Part shown: positions 51,531 to 61,455 of the stretch, in pieces
Position numbering within the stretch: position 1 is the first letter of the stretch
Layout of the letters: every line of letters starts with the position of its first letter
NCBI RefSeq assembly: GCF_007474545.1
Contig: NZ_VKOG01000001.1
Span: forward strand, 1,201,463 to 1,265,462
DNA from: Chryseobacterium binzhouense
GTDB lineage: Bacteria > Bacteroidota > Bacteroidia > Flavobacteriales > Weeksellaceae
DNA length: 64,000 nt
Direction of reading: 5' to 3'
Notes under the pieces: model-generated
Databases searched by the model: none
Seen by the model: the letters and a program-made list of their open reading frames with translations, nothing else
Told to the model about the DNA's origin: nothing
Translations under genes and position numbers: made by a program

Positions 51531-54500
51531 ATGACTAAAAATATACTTGGACTAGACTTGGGAGTTTCTTCAATTGGCTGGGCTTATGTTCAGGAAGATA
51601 CTAAAAATCCTGAAAATAATAAAATAGTAAAGCTGGGAGTTCGTGTAAATCCATTAACCGTTGATGAACAATTAAATTTTGAAAAAGGAAAGCCAATTAC
51701 AACCAATGCAGGAAGAACTTTAGCCAGAAGTGCGAGAAGAAATCTTCAACGGTTTAAGTTAAGAAGAGCCAATCTTATTGATGTTTTAAAGAAAAATAAT
51801 ATTCTTAAAGAATCTGACTTACTTGCCGAAGTTGGCGAAAATTCAACATTTCAGACTCAGGAATTAAGAGCAAAGGCAGCAAGAGAAAAAATAGAACTTT
51901 CAGAATTTGCCAGAGTTTTGCTTCTTATCAATAAAAAAAGAGGATATAAAAGCAGCCGTAAAGCTAAAAATGAAGAGGAAGGACAGATTATAGACGGAAT
52001 GGCTGTTGCCAAAAAATTGTATGAAGAGAATATAACACCCGGAGAATATTCATTTCAACTTTTACAGCAGGGAAAAAAACAGTTGCCAGATTTTTACCGT
52101 TCAGATTTACAGGCTGAATTTGATAAAGTATGGAATTTTCAGAAGCAATATTATTCAGAAATCTTAACCGATGACCTTTATAAAGAATTACAAGGCAAAA
52201 ATAAAAATGCAACTTGGGCAATTATGAAAGAGCCATTTTCTCTAGTTGGGATTAAACAAACCGGAACAATGCAGGAGAAGAAAGTTGAAAAATACTTTTG
52301 GAGAAGCGAAGCGGTAAAAAAGCAATTGGATTTTGAAAGTCTCGCTGTTGTATTTCAGGAAATTAACAGCAATCTGAATAATTCTAGCGGTTATTTAGGG
52401 GCGATTAGTGATCGAAGTAAAGAGCTTTATTTTCATAATCAAACGGTCGGAGAATATTTATTTCAGCAGTTGAAAGAAAACCCTCATACAAAGTTTAAAA
52501 ATCAGGTTTTCTACAGACAGGATTACTTGGATGAATTTGAGAAGATATGGGAAACTCAATCAAAATATTATAAACAACTAACGAAAGAATTAAAGGAAGA
52601 AATTCGGGATATTATCATTTTCTATCAGAGGAAGCTCAAATCACAGAAAGGTTTAATCAGTATCTGTGAGTTTGAAAACCGAGAAATTGAAATTATAGAA
52701 AATGGAAAAAAAAAAAAAGAAAACTGTTGGGCTAAAAGTGGCACCAAAATCTTCTCCTTTGTTTCAGGAATTTAAAATCTGGCAGGTTCTGAATAATTTA
52801 CAATTTCAAAATTTAGATACAAAGGAAATATTCCCAGTAGATTTAGATTTCAAGCAATCTATTTTTGATGAGGTGAATATCAAAGGAAAGCTTTCTGCAA
52901 AAGATGTTTTAGATCTTGTTGGTTATTCAGGAAAAGAATGGAAAACTAATTTCAAAGATATTGAAGGAAATTATACTAATGAAAATTTATATACTGCTTT
53001 TCTAAAGATTATTGCCAGTGAAGGAATAGAATTCCCAAAAGAATTTAAATTGACCATTGATGACGAAATTAAAGTTTCTAAAGTAAATGCTTCTGCAGAA
53101 ATTATAAAATTATTTGTCAGAGAAAAGTTTTCAGGATTAGGAATTGGTACTTCTATTCTGGATTTTAATCCGGAATTGGAAGGAACTGATTTTGAAAAAC
53201 AGGCTTCTTATCAACTGTGGCATTTACTGTATTCTTATGAAGGCGATGATTCCCCTTCCGGAAACGAAAAATTGTATGAATTGTTGGCAAAAAAATTTGG
53301 TTTCAAAAGAGAACATTCCAAAATATTAGCTGAAATTGGTTTTTCTCAGGATTATGGAAGTTTGAGCTCTAAGGGAATGCGAAAGATTTATCCTTACATT
53401 AAAGAGCATAAATACAGCGTAGCTTGTAATTATGCAGGTTACAATCATTCTAAAAATTCTTTGACCAAAGAGCAATTGGAGAACCGGATTTTGAAAGAAC
53501 AATTGGATATTCTTCCTAAAAATTCTTTACGAAATCCAGTAGTTGAAAAGATTTTGAATCAAATGATCAATCTTGTCAATGAAGTTTCAAAGGAATATGG
53601 AAAACCTGATGAAGTAAGAATTGAGTTATCGCGAGAACTCAAACTTAATGCGGAAGAACGTGCTACGATGACTTCTGAAATTAATAAAGCGACTATACAA
53701 CATCAGAAATATGCAGAAATTTTGCAAAGAGAATTTGGCATAAAAAGTCCTTCAAGAAATGATATTATCCGTTATAAATTATACTTGGAATTGGCAAATA
53801 ACGGCTTTAAAGATCTGTATACAGATGTAAAAATTGAAAGAGAAAATTTATTTACAGATAAGTACGATATTGATCACATCATTCCTCAGTCCCGATTCTT
53901 TGATGATAGTTTCTCCAATAAAGTCTTAGTTCCGAGAAGTGCTAATCTTAAAAAAGGAAATTTTACGGCTTTCGATTATCTTGAGAATGAAGGAAAAGAA
54001 AAATTAGAGAAATTTCTTAATGTCATAAAAGATCTTTATGATAAAGGTTTTATAACCAAAGCAAAATATGAAAAACTTCAGAAAAAAGGCATTGAAATAG
54101 GAGATGGTTTTATCGAAAGAGATTTACGTAATACTCAATACATCGCCAAAAAAGCTAAAGAAATACTTTTTGGGATAACCAATGCTGTTGTTTCTACTTC
54201 GGGAAGAATTACCGATAAACTTCGGGAAGACTGGAATCTTGTTAATACAATGAAAGAACTTAATCTCGAAAAGTACAGAAAATTAGGTTTAACGGAATTA
54301 ATTACAAATTCCAAAGGAGAGGAAAAAGAAAGAATCATTGATTGGACGAAGAGAAATGACCATCGTCATCACGCAATGGATGCTTTAACGGTTGCTTTTA
54401 CTACCCACAGTCACATCCAATATCTGAATTATTTGAATGCAAGAAAAAATGAAGCTCATAAAGAACATAAAATAATTACAAATATTGAAAATAGCATTAC

Positions 54501-55728
54501 AGAAATTGTAGAAAAGAAAAACGGATCAAAAGAAAGAAGATTCAAATTACCGATTAAAAATTTCCGTATTGAAGCCAAAAAACAATTGGAGGAAGTTCTG
54601 ATTTCTCATAAAGCTAAAAATAAAGTAGTTACCAAAAACATTAATAAAATTAAGAAAAAAGGAAGTATAATTGCAAAAACAGAATTGACTCCTAGAGGAC
54701 AGCTTCATAAAGAAACAATTTACGGAAGTTCGAAATTTCTTAAAACAAAAGAAGAAAAAATATCTGGAAAATTTGATTTAGAAATGATTCAAAAAGTTCA
54801 AAATGAAAAATATAGAAATGCTCTACTAAAAAGATTACAGGAGTTTGACGAAGATTCTAAAAAAGCATTCACCGGAAAAAATGTTATTTCTAAAAATCCA
54901 ATATTTCTTAATGCTGAAAAAACGGAACAATTACCTGAAACCGTAACTTTAGCTTGGTATGAAACAGGTTATACCATCAGAAAAGTTGTTAATCCGGATA
55001 ATTTTAAAGATTTTAAAAATATTGAAAAAGTTATTGATAAAGGAGTTCGTGATATTCTAACCGAAAGGTTAAAAGAATATAACGGCAACTCTAAAGAAGC
55101 CTTTTCAGATTTGGAAAAGAATCCGATCTGGTTTAACAAATCAAAAGGAATTTCAATAAAGACCGTTACTATTACAGGAATAAATAATGCCGAAGTTTTA
55201 CATTACAAAAAAGATCATTTAGGAAGAGAAATTTTAGATGAAAATGGTCAAAGGATAGCCGTAGATTTCGTAAGTACAGGAAATAATCATCACGTTGCAA
55301 TTTATGAAGATGAAAATGGAAACCTACAGGAGAAAGTTGTGAGTTTTTATGAAGCTGTTGAAAGAGTAAATCAGAATTTACCAATTATTGACAAAGAATA
55401 TAATTCTGAGTTAGGTTGGAAATTCTTATTTACAATGAAACAGAATGAAATGTTTTTATTTCCATCAGAAGATTTTGATCCGAAAGAAGCAGATTTATTT
55501 GATGATAAAAATCTGAGTTTGATTTCTAGAAATCTTTTTAGAGTGCAAAAGTTCGGATCATTGCTTTCTGGATTTTGGTTTAGACATCATTTAGAAACAA
55601 GTGTAGATGTAAACTCTGTGTTAAGAGGTACGTCATATAAAGTAATTCAAAGCTCTAATAATTTGAGATCTATTGTAAAAGTAAGGCTTAACCATTTAGG
55701 CAAAATTGTTCAAATAGGAGAATATTAA
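51531..55728 (+). pseudogene. cas9: Type II-C Cas9, split by a one-base excess in an A13 run
   Basis: RNA-guided DNA endonuclease. Two overlapping frames, 51531-52775 and 52702-55728, join at an A13 tract (52706-52718). With one A fewer they give a single protein of 1398 residues. Numbered in that joined protein: RuvC-I Asp9 in LGLDLGVSSIGWAY, the arginine-rich bridge helix near residue 65 (RRNLQRFKLRRANL), a REC lobe, the break at Gly392, RuvC-II Glu698 in VRIELSREL, HNH His782 in YDIDHIIPQS with NKVLV after it, and RuvC-III His947/Asp950 in HHAMDALTVAF. All catalytic residues are intact and no other stop is seen. It is recent decay, phase variation, slippage or a read error; the sequence alone cannot tell. 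tracrRNA lies upstream, and cas1 starts 10 bases after the stop. Confidence 0.88.
52706..52718 (+). repeat. A13 homopolymer at the cas9 frame break
   Basis: Thirteen A in a row, bounded by GG and G. Removing one A restores the reading frame. Runs of this length are prone to replication slippage, transcriptional slippage and sequencing error. Confidence 0.9.
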
Positions 55729-55738
55729 AGTTTAAGAT

Positions 55739-56632
55739 ATGATCACCCGCTCCATCTACATCGGCAATCCTGCCTATCTTAAGCTCAAAGACGAGCAGAT
55801 GAAAATCCTATGTCCGGAAACCAAAACGGAAAAGGGGAGTGTTCCTGTGGAAGATTTGGGATTGTTGATGCTGGATCATTACCAGATTACTATTTCTCAT
55901 CATCTGATTCAGAAAATGATGGGAAATAATGTTGTGGTCGTAAGTTGTGACGCACATCATTTGCCACACGGAATAATGCTTCCGCTATATGGCCATACCG
56001 AACATTCCGATCGTGTAAAAGATCAACTGGAAGCCAGTGAACCGCTGAAAAAGCAGCTTTGGAAACAGACGGTGGAATGCAAGATCGAAAATCAGAAAAA
56101 TGTTCTTATGAAACTGGGGAATTACTATGAACCGATGATTGAATATCAGAGAAATGTAAAATCCGGCGACGTTACGAATATGGAAGGGATTGCGGCGCAG
56201 CATTACTGGAAATACCTCATTAGTCTGGACTTTTTGAGACAGCGTTTCGGAGATTCACCCAATCAGTTTTTCAATTTTGGATATGCCGTACTCAGAAGCG
56301 TTGTCGCAAGAGCCATCGTAGAAACCGGACTGTTGCCTGTTCTCGGTATTTTTCATAAAAATAAATACAATCCGTATTGCCTTGCCGATGATTTAATGGA
56401 ACCTTACCGTCCGTTTGTTGATCTACTCGTGATGCAGTGGCTGAAAGTTCATCCGAATACTGAAGAACTGACGAAAGAATTTAAAGCGCATATTCTCCAG
56501 ATTGCGACCAAAGATGTGCGTATTGATGATAAAACAAGACCGTTGCTGGTTGCAGTAAAAACAACGGCTTCGTCGCTTTACAAATGTTACACAGGAGAAA
56601 AGCGACTGATTTCCTATCCGGAATTGATGTAA
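55739..56632 (+). CDS. cas1: CRISPR-associated endonuclease Cas1
   Basis: Integrase of spacer acquisition, 297 residues, of the type II form. The N-terminal beta domain begins with TRSIYIGNPAYLKLKDEQMKI. The catalytic helical domain shows MEGIAAQHYWKYLI (metal Glu), VARAIVETGLLPVLGIFHKNKYNPYCLADDLMEPYRP (metal His and Asp region). It follows cas9 by 10 bases and would be translated even if Cas9 is broken. No csn2 or cas4 is present, which places the locus in subtype II-C. Confidence 0.95.
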   Translation: MITRSIYIGNPAYLKLKDEQMKILCPETKTEKGSVPVEDLGLLMLDHYQITISHHLIQKMMGNNVVVVSCDAHHLPHGIMLPLYGHTEHSDRVKDQLEASEPLKKQLWKQTVECKIENQKNVLMKLGNYYEPMIEYQRNVKSGDVTNMEGIAAQHYWKYLISLDFLRQRFGDSPNQFFNFGYAVLRSVVARAIVETGLLPVLGIFHKNKYNPYCLADDLMEPYRPFVDLLVMQWLKVHPNTEELTKEFKAHILQIATKDVRIDDKTRPLLVAVKTTASSLYKCYTGEKRLISYPELM

Positions 56633-56667
56633 TTTTTTTATGGCAGCTTTATCCGCCTGTAGTTTAT

Positions 56668-56757
56668 CCTGAGCGGAGTCGAAGGGTTCCCGCTTTTTTG
56701 CAGATTTCCCACCGCATTTTTCCAACGTTAAAATCTGCAAAAAGAGCTCCACTCAGG
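56668..56757. repeat. 90-base palindromic insertion between cas1 and cas2
   Basis: Outer arms CCTGAGCGGAGTC (56668-56680) and GAGCTCCACTCAGG (56744-56757), inner arms TTTTTTGCAGATTT (56694-56707) and AAAATCTGCAAAAA (56730-56743). It fills the unusual 168-base gap between two genes that normally abut. It is a probable MITE-like or REP-type insertion. Confidence 0.6.
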
Positions 56758-56791
56758 TCGGGCTGCGACCATTACGATAAACAAACAATAG

Positions 56792-57139
<348 letters not shown>

Positions 57140-57163
57140 ATTTTAAATCCTGCAAACAAAATA

Positions 57164-57186
57164 AACCCACTGTAATTCAGTGGGTT
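57164..57186. terminator. Hairpin between cas2 and the CRISPR array
   Basis: AACCCACTG (57164-57172) and CAGTGGGTT (57178-57186) form a perfect nine-base stem. T-rich sequence follows on the minus strand (TATTTTGTTTG) and a shorter one on the plus strand. It could end both the cas transcript and a minus-strand array transcript. Confidence 0.7.
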
Positions 57187-57196
57187 AAATTTTGAG

Positions 57197-58072
57197 GTTG
57201 TGTCATATCTCAAAGATACTCAAAAATGAAAGCAATTCACAACGGTATGCAACTCAAACTCCTTAAACTTGAGTTGTGTCATATCTCAAAGATACTCAAA
57301 AATGAAAGCAATTCACAACCAGAAAGCCTCAATCTTTAAAAAGTTTGCAGTTGTGTCATATCTCAAAGATACTCAAAAATGAAAGCAATTCACAACGTAA
57401 CCGATGGCACAGGCACAAGGTTAGCAGTTGTGTCATATCTCAAAGATACTCAAAAATGAAAGCAATTCACAACTAAATTCTGTAATGTTTGTTTCTTCGG
57501 TCGGTTGTGTCATATCTCAAAGATACTCAAAAATGAAAGCAATTCACAACGAGGAAAGTTAAAACCACTAATCATCAAGTGTTGTGTCATATCTCAAAGA
57601 TACTCAAAAATGAAAGCAATTCACAACGCTTCTTGTAATTCTAATCGTGAAAGCTTAGTTGTGTCATATCTCAAAGATACTCAAAAATGAAAGCAATTCA
57701 CAACAACGTATATAATTCAAATTTTTTTGAAGTTGTTGTGTCATATCTCAAAGATACTCAAAAATGAAAGCAATTCACAACATAAGGCTTCAAGAAACAA
57801 AAACATAAAGAGTTGTGTCATATCTCAAAGATACTCAAAAATGAAAGCAATTCACAACAATTTTTAACTTCAAGAAGAATTTCAACCCGTTGTGTCATAT
57901 CTCAAAGATACTCAAAAATGAAAGCAATTCACAACGCGCTAATCTGCCATGTAGAAGACCCGCCCGTTGTGTCATATCTCAAAGATACTCAAAAATGAAA
58001 TCTAGCTTGGCAATTAGCGTTGGCGATTCGGCGAAGCCAAAGCAATTCAGAGCCTAGCCGATCAATTCACAA
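57197..58072 (-). CRISPR. Type II-C CRISPR array, 10 spacers
   Basis: Ten identical 47-base repeats start at 57197, 57273, 57350, 57427, 57504, 57581, 57658, 57735, 57812 and 57889, and an eleventh, starting at 57966, is interrupted after 35 bases. Spacers are 30 bases, except the first (57244-57272), which is 29. Each repeat begins GTTGTGTCATATCTC and ends GAAAGCAATTCACAAC. I give the minus strand because the tracrRNA anti-repeat pairs with the repeat end read in that direction (GTTGTGAATTGCTTTC) and because every repeat contains TATCTTTG on the minus strand, an exact -7 box, about 14 bases before the adjoining spacer. Confidence 0.95.
58001..58062. mobile_element. 62-base palindromic insertion in the last CRISPR repeat
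   Basis: After AAAAATGAAA (ending 58000) the repeat should continue GCAATTCACAAC. Instead 62 bases follow and CAATTCACAA resumes at 58063. The insert is an imperfect palindrome (AATTAGCGTTGGC facing GCCAAAGCAATT) and contains GATTCGGCGAAGCC. CAATTCA also occurs at its inner right side (58043-58049), which may be a target duplication. Confidence 0.6.
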
Positions 58073-58280
58073 TTGACTGATTCACAAAATAAGCTCTTGT
58101 GTTACGTGATAAATATAAAATCAGAAAATTAAAACAACTGAAAAGATTCAGCAATAAATAAAAATAGCGAGTCAAAACTGTTTTTAAAGCAATAAAAATA
58201 ATAAATAGGTATCACTTATCGTTAAAGGATCAAAACACTTTGATATGACATAGAAATACTTTGTTTAAAAATGCTTTACA

Positions 58281-58556
58281 ATGATGAAAATAAAATCAGC
58301 CAGCCAGCTCACGGATGAGCAGTTTAAAGATATGGTGCTTCTTATACTTTCAGAACTGCTCAATCTCAATCACAAAACTAATCATACTCACCCTGAATAT
58401 TATGACAGCGCAGATGTAAAGCAGCTGCTCAAGATCAGTGACCGCACTTTGCAGCGGTTGAGAAAATCAGGTGAGATACCGCATATCAAGATCGGAGGGA
58501 AAATATACTATCCAAAATCATTTTTCACTGAAAGATCAAAAAATCACTCTAAATAA
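58281..58556 (+). CDS. Small helix-turn-helix DNA-binding protein
   Basis: A 91-residue protein of the excisionase/MerR-like HTH type common in Bacteroidota. The C-terminal half reads YYDSADVKQLLKISDRTLQRLRKSGEIPHIKIGGKIYYPKSFF, the usual winged-helix pattern with a basic wing. The N-terminal half is helical (LTDEQFKDMVLLILSELLNL). In mobile elements such proteins control excision; here no integrase is present. It lies alone, about 210 bases past the array. Confidence 0.82.
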   Translation: MMKIKSASQLTDEQFKDMVLLILSELLNLNHKTNHTHPEYYDSADVKQLLKISDRTLQRLRKSGEIPHIKIGGKIYYPKSFFTERSKNHSK

Positions 58557-59074
58557 TAATTTAGCAGGAGGTTCAACCGGTATATAATACAGCCTAAATT
58601 CTATTGAGGCTGTATCATACAATTCCAATAAATTAAACATTTTTCGTTCATCCGACTAAGAAATATAGATCAGAACAATCATAAGTTGAGGATTACAATT
58701 CTTATTCGAAACAACCGTATTAGGAATTTATTCTGAAGCCATCAAATGATTTCTAAAATACATCCATACGCTGCTCATTTGTCGAGTGGAACGCCCTTGC
58801 TTACTCAGACATTCTTAAGAATTTTAAAAAAATTAGCGACATAGTGTTACCATAAATCCTTTTAAGTTTCCACTATCAACTAATCCACCTTCGGAAAAAG
58901 GATGTTTTTTCCGAAGAATACCTGAGTAATTCCCGAAGAACACCCGAAACAACCACGACTAAGCCAGAAAAAATAAGTCATTCAAAGCCAAATACAGCCA
59001 AACCTGTTCAGACTGGTTTAAAAAACCATTTTCTGTGCTACCTTCGTGTCACTAATCATAAAAAACAGAAAAAA
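58557..59074. other. 518-base gap between the HTH gene and the DUF6266 gene
   Basis: No gene is seen. It holds the diverged repeat 58783-58855 (CGAGTGGAACGCCCTTGC, then GCGACATAGTGTTA), related to 22925-23000. It also holds a hairpin with arms CTTCGGAAAAA (58889-58899) and TTTTTCCGAAG (58906-58916). Near its end is a probable promoter with -7 box TACCTTCG (59039-59046) for the DUF6266 gene. Confidence 0.55.
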
Positions 59075-59716
59075 ATGGCAAGAATAACAAAAGGAATCCT
59101 TGGAGGATTTTCAGGAAAAGTTGGAACCATCGTAGGAGCCAACTGGCGCGGTCAGGACATTATCCGAAGCATCCCGAAACCCAGCAGCAGACCGCCGAGC
59201 GAAAAACAGCTTTTACAGCAGAACAAATTCAAACTGGTGATAAGTTTTCTGCAGCCGCTCAGAAATATCCAGTCGAGATATTTCGGGTCGGGGAGTGGTT
59301 CTAAATCGAGAGTCAATATGGCGGCTTCGTATACCATTAATGAAGCGGTACAAGTAACAGCAGATGTTCCTTCTCTGGTGTACAACAAAATTCTGATTAC
59401 CAAAGGTGATCTTACCGGTTTTCAGAATGTGACCGCTTCAGCGCAGTCCGGCAACCAGATCAGCCTGAGTTGGGAAGACAATTCTCTACAGGGAAATGCT
59501 TCTACAACCGACAGCATCAGCATCGTCTGTTATGGTGAAGAACTCGGCAGATTTGAAATTTTTGAATCGGTGGCGTTGCGTCCGGATCTCAGTGTAAATA
59601 TCACGCTTCCGTCTGACTGCAACGGTAAAGCGATGGAAGTGTATGCCTTCATCAGCAACGAAATGCAGACTTCAGCATCCACGAGTTTCTATCTCGGACA
59701 AATTCAGATGATTTAA
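59075..59716 (+). CDS. DUF6266 family protein
   Basis: A 213-residue protein that begins MARITKGILGGFSGKVGTIVG followed by ANWRGQDIIRSIPKPSSRPPS, the hallmark of the Bacteroidota DUF6266 family (name recalled from memory). The C-terminal two thirds is beta-rich with a fibronectin-like rhythm (NQISLSWEDNSLQGNASTTDSISIVCYGEE). No signal peptide is seen. The phage-tail-like N-terminus and its place between CRISPR and restriction genes are suggestive, but no function is known. Confidence 0.75.
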   Translation: MARITKGILGGFSGKVGTIVGANWRGQDIIRSIPKPSSRPPSEKQLLQQNKFKLVISFLQPLRNIQSRYFGSGSGSKSRVNMAASYTINEAVQVTADVPSLVYNKILITKGDLTGFQNVTASAQSGNQISLSWEDNSLQGNASTTDSISIVCYGEELGRFEIFESVALRPDLSVNITLPSDCNGKAMEVYAFISNEMQTSASTSFYLGQIQMI

Positions 59717-59720
59717 ACTA

Positions 59721-59752
59721 AAAAAAATTCACTCGAAAGGGTGAATTTTTTT
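59721..59752 (+). terminator. Terminator after the DUF6266 gene
   Basis: AAAAAAATTCAC (59721-59732) and GTGAATTTTTTT (59741-59752) form a perfect 12-base stem with an eight-base loop, ending in a T-run. Confidence 0.85.
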
Positions 59753-59759
59753 ATGCTAA

Positions 59760-59804
59760 TACGGTTTTCCGTAGTGGTCGCGTTTGGTTTTTTGGTTATA
59801 TTTG
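59760..59804 (+). promoter_or_regulatory. hsdM promoter with 14-bp palindrome
   Basis: TACGGTTTTCCGTA at 59760-59773 is identical to the palindrome at 51463-51476. It lies 23 bases upstream of TATATTTG (59797-59804), an exact -7 box. No good -33 TTTG is at the usual distance, so the palindrome may bind an activator or repressor. Confidence 0.6.
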
Positions 59805-59846
59805 GCGAAATATCAAATAACCAAGAATTTTAATTAAGGATTATAA

Positions 59847-61415
59847 ATGTCAGAAGAACAGAAACGTCAGTTGCAGCAGCAACTTTGGAATATAGCGAAT
59901 ACTTTAAGAGGTAAAATGGATGCGGATGAATTCCGTGATTATATCTTAGGATTTATTTTCTATAAATATCTTTCAGAGAAAATACATTTTACGGCTAACA
60001 AAATTTTATTAGATTCGGGTGAAGATGTTGATTACAATGATGTTGATGAAAATACTGAAGAAGGAAAAGAAATTGTAGAAGCCATTTATGAAGAAGTCGT
60101 TGAAGACTTAGGGTATTTCCTGAAACCTTCGGAACTTTTCAGTAATATTGCCAAAAAAGGACATCAGAAGCAGGAAGGGAAATCTAATTTTATTCTGGCT
60201 GAACTTACAAAAATCCTTAATAATATTGAGCAATCCACATTAGGGACAAACAGTGAAGATGATTTTGAAGGGCTTTTCGATGATTTGGATCTGACTTCGG
60301 CAAAATTAGGAAGGACAGAAGACGAGAAAAATACTTTAATCTCCAAAGTGCTGTATCATTTGGATGATATTGATTTCAATTTATCAGATACCAATGCCGA
60401 TGTTTTAGGAGATGCTTATGAATATCTGATTGCCCAATTTGCCAGTGGAGCAGGGAAGAAGGCGGGGGAATTCTATACTCCGCAACAGGTTTCCTCTATA
60501 TTGGCGAGAATTGTAACCAGCAGAAAAGCACATTTAAAATCTGTATACGACCCGACCTGCGGAAGTGGTTCGTTGCTTTTGCGGGTTGCGCGTGAAGCAA
60601 AAGTAAGTGATTTTTACGGTCAGGAAATGAATCGTACGACGTACAACTTAGCGAGAATGAATATGATTCTTCACGGGGTCAATTACAGCAATTTTGATAT
60701 CCGTCAGGAAGATACGCTTGAAAAACCTCAGCATTTAGATAAAACATTTGATGCAATTGTCGCCAATCCACCTTTCTCTGCAAAATGGAGTGCCAATGAG
60801 CTTCATCTTTTGGATGAAAGATTTTCACAGTATGGAAAATTAGCACCATCTTCAAAAGCAGATTTTGCTTTTATCCAGCATATGATTCATCATCTGGATG
60901 AAAACGGAATTATGGCTGTCGTAATGCCTCACGGCGTTCTGTTCCGTGGTGCAGCCGAATTGGTGATTAGAAAATATCTGATTAAAGAAAAGAATTATCT
61001 GGATGCCGTGATTGGTTTGCCTTCTAACATTTTCTTTGGAACAAGTATTCCTACCTGCATTTTAGTCTTTAAGAAATGCCGTGAAGCTGATGAAGACATT
61101 TTATTTGTCGATGCCAGCAAAGAGTTTGAAAAACAGAAAAATCAAAATGTATTGCTTAATGCTCATATCAATAAAATTGTTGAGACTTACCAAAACCGTA
61201 CGATAACTGAAAAATTCAGTCATAAAGCGACATTGCAGGAAGTGGCTGATAATGATTACAATCTAAATATTCCTCGTTATGTTGATACTTTTGAGGAAGA
61301 AGAGGAAATTGATATTCAAGCGGTAATGGCAGAAATTAAGGAGCTTGAAGCAAAGCGTTCTCAACTAGATTCTGAAATTGAAGTTTATTTGAAAGAATTG
61401 GGACTTGTTTTTTAA
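59847..61415 (+). CDS. hsdM: Type I restriction-modification methyltransferase subunit
   Basis: N6-adenine methyltransferase of 522 residues. An N-terminal helical domain (QQQLWNIANTLRGKMDADEFRDYILGFIFYKYLSEK) is followed by the catalytic domain with the entry segment GEFYTPQQVSSILARIV, SAM motif I DPTCGSGSLLL (235-245) and catalytic NPPF (307-310). A helical C-terminus (AVMAEIKELEAKRSQLDSEI) should contact HsdS. It lies 40 bases before hsdS. No hsdR is in the window; it may lie to the right. Confidence 0.95.
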   Translation: MSEEQKRQLQQQLWNIANTLRGKMDADEFRDYILGFIFYKYLSEKIHFTANKILLDSGEDVDYNDVDENTEEGKEIVEAIYEEVVEDLGYFLKPSELFSNIAKKGHQKQEGKSNFILAELTKILNNIEQSTLGTNSEDDFEGLFDDLDLTSAKLGRTEDEKNTLISKVLYHLDDIDFNLSDTNADVLGDAYEYLIAQFASGAGKKAGEFYTPQQVSSILARIVTSRKAHLKSVYDPTCGSGSLLLRVAREAKVSDFYGQEMNRTTYNLARMNMILHGVNYSNFDIRQEDTLEKPQHLDKTFDAIVANPPFSAKWSANELHLLDERFSQYGKLAPSSKADFAFIQHMIHHLDENGIMAVVMPHGVLFRGAAELVIRKYLIKEKNYLDAVIGLPSNIFFGTSIPTCILVFKKCREADEDILFVDASKEFEKQKNQNVLLNAHINKIVETYQNRTITEKFSHKATLQEVADNDYNLNIPRYVDTFEEEEEIDIQAVMAEIKELEAKRSQLDSEIEVYLKELGLVF

Positions 61416-61455
61416 TAATCCTTAATGTTTATAGCTAATACAAAGAATTATTAAG

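Noticed and set aside
57244-57965. Spacers targeting sequences in this window
   Set aside because: Reading each spacer against the window by eye gave no match; a search against the whole genome and phages would be needed for a real answer.
57505-57998. Short reading frames of about 61 codons across the array
   Set aside because: They are translations of the CRISPR repeats (repeated CHISKILKNESNSQ) and not genes.
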